8,061 bases of DNA from Oscillospiraceae bacterium (GTDB taxonomy: Bacteria > Bacillota > Clostridia > Oscillospirales > Oscillospiraceae): positions 1 to 8,061 of the forward strand of contig WRMX01000088.1 of NCBI GenBank assembly GCA_009776905.1. Reading direction: 5' to 3'. The notes under the pieces are model-generated. The model did no database searches, was not told the DNA's origin, and saw nothing but the letters and a program-made list of their open reading frames with translations. The position numbers were made by a program, and so were the translations under genes. Positions 6,044 to 8,061 of this stretch are shown one piece after another; within the stretch, counting starts at the first letter, position 1; every line of letters begins with the position of its first letter.

Positions 6044-7276
6044 CTATTCCACCGTGCCGTATATGTTATTGCGGAACCGCTTCGGCGACACTCCGGTCTC
6101 CTTTTTAAACACCTTCGTGAAATAGCTCTGGTCCTTAAATCCGCACTGGCTGGAAATATACGCCAGGCTCGTGTTGTTTTCGAGCAACAGCTTCTTGCTC
6201 TTCTCGACGCGCACCTTCGTAATATATGCCGTCAAGCTCATTCCCGTTTCCTTCTTAAAAATGCTGCTGAGATAGGACTTGCTCAGAAACACCTCTCTGG
6301 CAAGGGAATCCAGCGAGAGTTTCTCGGAATAATTCTTTTTGATATAATTCGTCGTCTTAAACACGACGTCCGAATGCTTGATCTGCGCCAAGTCAAACGC
6401 CTGCACGACAAAGCGGCGCACGATGTCGGATATCCACAACGCCAACTGATCGACGTCGGAATACTGCTCTATTTGCGAAATAAAATCTTCCGAAAGCCTG
6501 AACGTCTCCGCCGGGTCCGCCCCCGCCTCAATGGTCGCGCGCGAAAGCACGACCAGCATCTCGAGCAGCCGCGCCTTGACTGCCTTGATATCAAAATTGC
6601 TGTATACATAGACATGCGCCAGAAGCTCGTTTATCATCTGCAGAGCAACCGTCTTTTCCCCCCGCAGCATCGCGTTGTGGAGGTCGTTTTCAAACCTAAG
6701 CAGCATCTCCGCGCTCTTCGTGTCGCCATCCGCATAACTCTCCTTGGCGATGTTGATCTCGTTGAGCAGCTTCTCCTGGTTTTGCAGCGGATTCTCGCGG
6801 CCATCCCTTACGGAATCAGAGATACGGGCTGCCACAGCCGCCAGAATCTCGGAAATGTGCCTCACTTTCTGCGTTGAGCAAACGCTGAGCTGCGCAACCG
6901 CCCAAGCCATTTCCGGGGCAGGCATGTCATATAATACATCCTGCATGTCGCCCATGATGATCGGCCCGATAACAAGCCCTCCGGTGATCGCTCCACTGCT
7001 GTCGGAAACGGACGCAGCGGTAAATGTCAAACCGAGAGGGCAATAGTATATATATTTCCCGTTCCATCTATGAGCCTCGTGGCAGCCGTAAAGATGCGTC
7101 GTCAGCCCCTTGTTCTTGCCATATGTGCAATGGGTGCAAAAATCCTTCAGATCGTCCTTTGGCGAAAGGTATGCGGGCGCGTTTTCAGGGAGATCGACTA
7201 TCTTGCAGCCGATCTCCAGCAAATCCATGAAGTGTTGGCGATATTTTTCGCAATCAATCAACAAATCCCGTCTCAT
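6044..7276 (-). CDS. AraC-family regulator with N-terminal PocR-type sensory domain
   Basis: Cytosolic transcription factor of 410 aa, probably a ligand-responsive activator of the downstream beta-galactosidase gene. Residues about 8-155 resemble the PocR sensory domain: a CTHC pair (C47, C50), YGCH (C65), YYCPLG (C79), then AITGGLVIGPI (96-106). Residues about 160-295 form a mostly helical linker. The C-terminal 303-403 are a complete AraC/XylS double helix-turn-helix: first helix pair around SLDSLAREVFLSKSYLSSIF, second around SLAYISSQCGFKDQSYFTKVFKKETG, closing with VSPKRFR. The ATG at 7276 has only a weak GGAATGG-like site upstream, but no better in-frame start precedes it. The gene lies directly upstream of lacZ in the same direction. 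The ligand is unknown. The four cysteines could bind a metal or act in redox sensing, but that is inference. Confidence 0.93.
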   Translation of the reverse strand: MRRDLLIDCEKYRQHFMDLLEIGCKIVDLPENAPAYLSPKDDLKDFCTHCTYGKNKGLTTHLYGCHEAHRWNGKYIYYCPLGLTFTAASVSDSSGAITGGLVIGPIIMGDMQDVLYDMPAPEMAWAVAQLSVCSTQKVRHISEILAAVAARISDSVRDGRENPLQNQEKLLNEINIAKESYADGDTKSAEMLLRFENDLHNAMLRGEKTVALQMINELLAHVYVYSNFDIKAVKARLLEMLVVLSRATIEAGADPAETFRLSEDFISQIEQYSDVDQLALWISDIVRRFVVQAFDLAQIKHSDVVFKTTNYIKKNYSEKLSLDSLAREVFLSKSYLSSIFKKETGMSLTAYITKVRVEKSKKLLLENNTSLAYISSQCGFKDQSYFTKVFKKETGVSPKRFRNNIYGTVE

Positions 7277-7299
7277 TACACCATTCCATATACATTGAC

Positions 7300-7316
7300 A
7301 TGAGGACCCGCCTCAT
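7300..7316. promoter_or_regulatory. Palindrome ahead of the araC-lacZ unit
   Basis: ATGAGG (7300-7305), a 5-bp spacer, and CCTCAT (7311-7316) form a perfect 6-bp inverted repeat 23 bp upstream of the regulator start. On the minus strand its ATGAGGCGGG recurs 40 bp downstream as ATGAGACGGG, which includes the regulator's start codon. This could be an autoregulatory site, but the arms are short and I see no convincing -35/-10 pair in 7277-7386. Confidence 0.3.
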
Positions 7317-7325
7317 AACGCCATT

Positions 7326-7365
7326 GGCCTTCATCGCAATCCGGCCTTCATCGCAATCCGGCCTT
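7326..7365. repeat. 17-bp tandem repeat, 2.35 copies
   Basis: GGCCTTCATCGCAATCC occurs exactly at 7326-7342 and 7343-7359, followed by a partial GGCCTT (7360-7365). It sits in the 110-bp gap between the sigma factor stop codon and the AraC-type gene. Perfect identity suggests a recent duplication by slippage; a regulatory role is only possible. Confidence 0.9.
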
Positions 7366-7386
7366 AGTCCCCCCAACGCATTCGCG

Positions 7387-8061
7387 TCAGTTCAAAAAAT
7401 CCTTCAGCTTCTTGCTGCGGCTGGGGTGCCTGAGCTTGCGCAGCGCCTTCGCCTCAATCTGCCTGATACGCTCTCGCGTGACGTTGAACTCCCGCCCAAC
7501 TTCCTCCAGCGTGCGCGTCCTCCCGTCTTCGATGCCAAAGCGCAGCCGAAGAACCTTCTCCTCTCGCGGGGTCAACGTGTTTAAAACTTCCGACAACTGC
7601 TCCTTCAACAACGTAAACGACGCGGCCTCCGCAGGCTCGGAAGCATCTTCGTCCGGGATGAAGTCTCCCAGATGGCTGTCCTCCTCTTCGCCGATCGGCG
7701 TTTCCAGAGACACCGGCTCCTGCGCGATCTTTAAAATCTCGCGCACCTTCTCAACGGGCATCCCCATGTCGGCGGCAATCTCCTCCGGCGACGGGTCATG
7801 CCCCAGCTCCTGCAACAACTGGCGTGAAATGCGCATGACTTTGTTGATCGTCTCCACCATGTGGACAGGAATCCGAATGGTCCGCGCCTGGTCGGCTATC
7901 GCCCGAGTAATGGCCTGGCGAATCCACCACGTCGCATATGTAGAAAACTTGTAGCCTTTTGTGTAATCGAATTTTTCGACGGCTTTAATGAGCCCCAGAT
8001 TCCCCTCCTGGATCAAATCCAAAAACAGCATTCCCCTGCCGACATACCTTTTCGCAATGCT
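7387..8061 (-). CDS. rpoD: Primary sigma factor RpoD/SigA (partial, N-terminus beyond right edge)
   Basis: Housekeeping sigma-70 subunit that directs RNA polymerase core to -35/-10 promoters. The 224 visible residues are the C-terminal part, and the frame is open to base 8061 (SIAKRYVGRG precedes the internal Met at 8031). Region 2 is seen as LFLDLIQEGNLGLIKAVEKF (core binding), YKFSTYATWWIRQAI (-10 recognition and melting) and ADQARTIRIPVHM. Region 3 covers about 71-145 with LGHDPSPEEIAADMG and an acidic EEEDSHLGDFIPDEDA loop. Region 4 (about 160-222) has TPREEKVLRLRFGI and the -35-binding helix-turn-helix TLEEVGREFNVTRERIRQIE, ending in SRSKKLKDFLN. The perfect group-1 signature separates it from alternative sigma factors. 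No clear intrinsic terminator follows its stop codon, so some read-through into the araC-lacZ unit is possible. Confidence 0.96.
   Translation of the reverse strand, partial: SIAKRYVGRGMLFLDLIQEGNLGLIKAVEKFDYTKGYKFSTYATWWIRQAITRAIADQARTIRIPVHMVETINKVMRISRQLLQELGHDPSPEEIAADMGMPVEKVREILKIAQEPVSLETPIGEEEDSHLGDFIPDEDASEPAEAASFTLLKEQLSEVLNTLTPREEKVLRLRFGIEDGRTRTLEEVGREFNVTRERIRQIEAKALRKLRHPSRSKKLKDFLN

Noticed and set aside
5858..6877. Plus-strand open frame of 339 codons opposite the AraC-type gene and the lacZ start
   Set aside because: It is antisense to a well-supported AraC gene, has Arg/His/Leu-rich composition typical of a shadow frame in GC-rich DNA, shows no recognisable domain, and crosses two real genes.
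7256..7303. Tiny minus-strand frame (about 15 codons) starting before the AraC-type gene and overlapping its start
   Set aside because: No clear ribosome binding site with proper spacing and no conservation evidence; too short to call as a leader peptide.
7412..7954. Plus-strand open frame of 180 codons opposite rpoD
   Set aside because: Ser/Arg-rich shadow of the highly conserved sigma factor frame with no independent support.
8029..8031. ATG at 8031 as the start of the sigma factor
   Set aside because: The frame continues upstream to the window edge and encodes SIAKRYVGRG, part of conserved region 2, so this Met is internal.
1..8061. CRISPR array, tRNA or rRNA genes, insertion sequence, phage or toxin-antitoxin genes
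   Set aside because: No regularly spaced repeats, no cloverleaf-like or rRNA sequence, no transposase or integrase motifs, and no small paired genes of that kind were seen.

Overview
The window looks like chromosomal DNA of a moderately GC-rich Clostridia-type Firmicute. The pointers are a classical T-box leader in front of tyrS, strong purine-rich Shine-Dalgarno sites, a BlaI/BlaR1 pair and a group-1 sigma factor of the SigA type. The genus cannot be fixed from the sequence alone.

Layout, left to right. (1) Bases 1-1181, minus strand: a blaI-blaR1 pair. blaR1 (M56 metalloprotease sensor) runs off the left edge and overlaps blaI (winged-helix repressor) by 8 bp. A perfect 9-bp inverted repeat sits on the blaI promoter and looks like the autoregulatory BlaI operator. 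No beta-lactamase gene lies in the window. (2) Bases 1295-2876, plus strand: tyrS (tyrosyl-tRNA synthetase) with an extended -10 promoter and a roughly 275-nt T-box leader. The leader shows a UAC (Tyr) specifier, a UGGU acceptor-binding bulge and mutually exclusive antiterminator and terminator hairpins. (3) Bases 2877-2951: a short gap between convergent genes, holding a piece of a probable dispersed repeat. (4) Bases 2952-7276, minus strand: a two-gene unit made of an AraC-family regulator with an N-terminal PocR-type sensory domain, followed 77 bp later by a full-length GH2 beta-galactosidase (lacZ). No promoter is visible between them, so they are probably co-transcribed. (5) Bases 7277-7386: a gap with a 17-bp tandem repeat and a small palindrome. 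(6) Bases 7387-8061, minus strand: the C-terminal part of the primary sigma factor rpoD (sigA), which enters from the right edge.

The genes fall into three independent regulatory units. tyrS senses uncharged tRNA-Tyr by transcription attenuation. blaI/blaR1 is a beta-lactam (cell-wall stress) sensor and repressor. The PocR-AraC protein probably senses a small ligand and drives the adjacent beta-galactosidase for galactoside use. All are recognised families and I see no convincing undescribed system. The points most worth checking are the regulatory DNA (blaI operator, repeats before the tyrS promoter, sites before araC), the cysteine pattern of the PocR domain, and the absence of the usual Asn-Phe cleavage site in BlaI.
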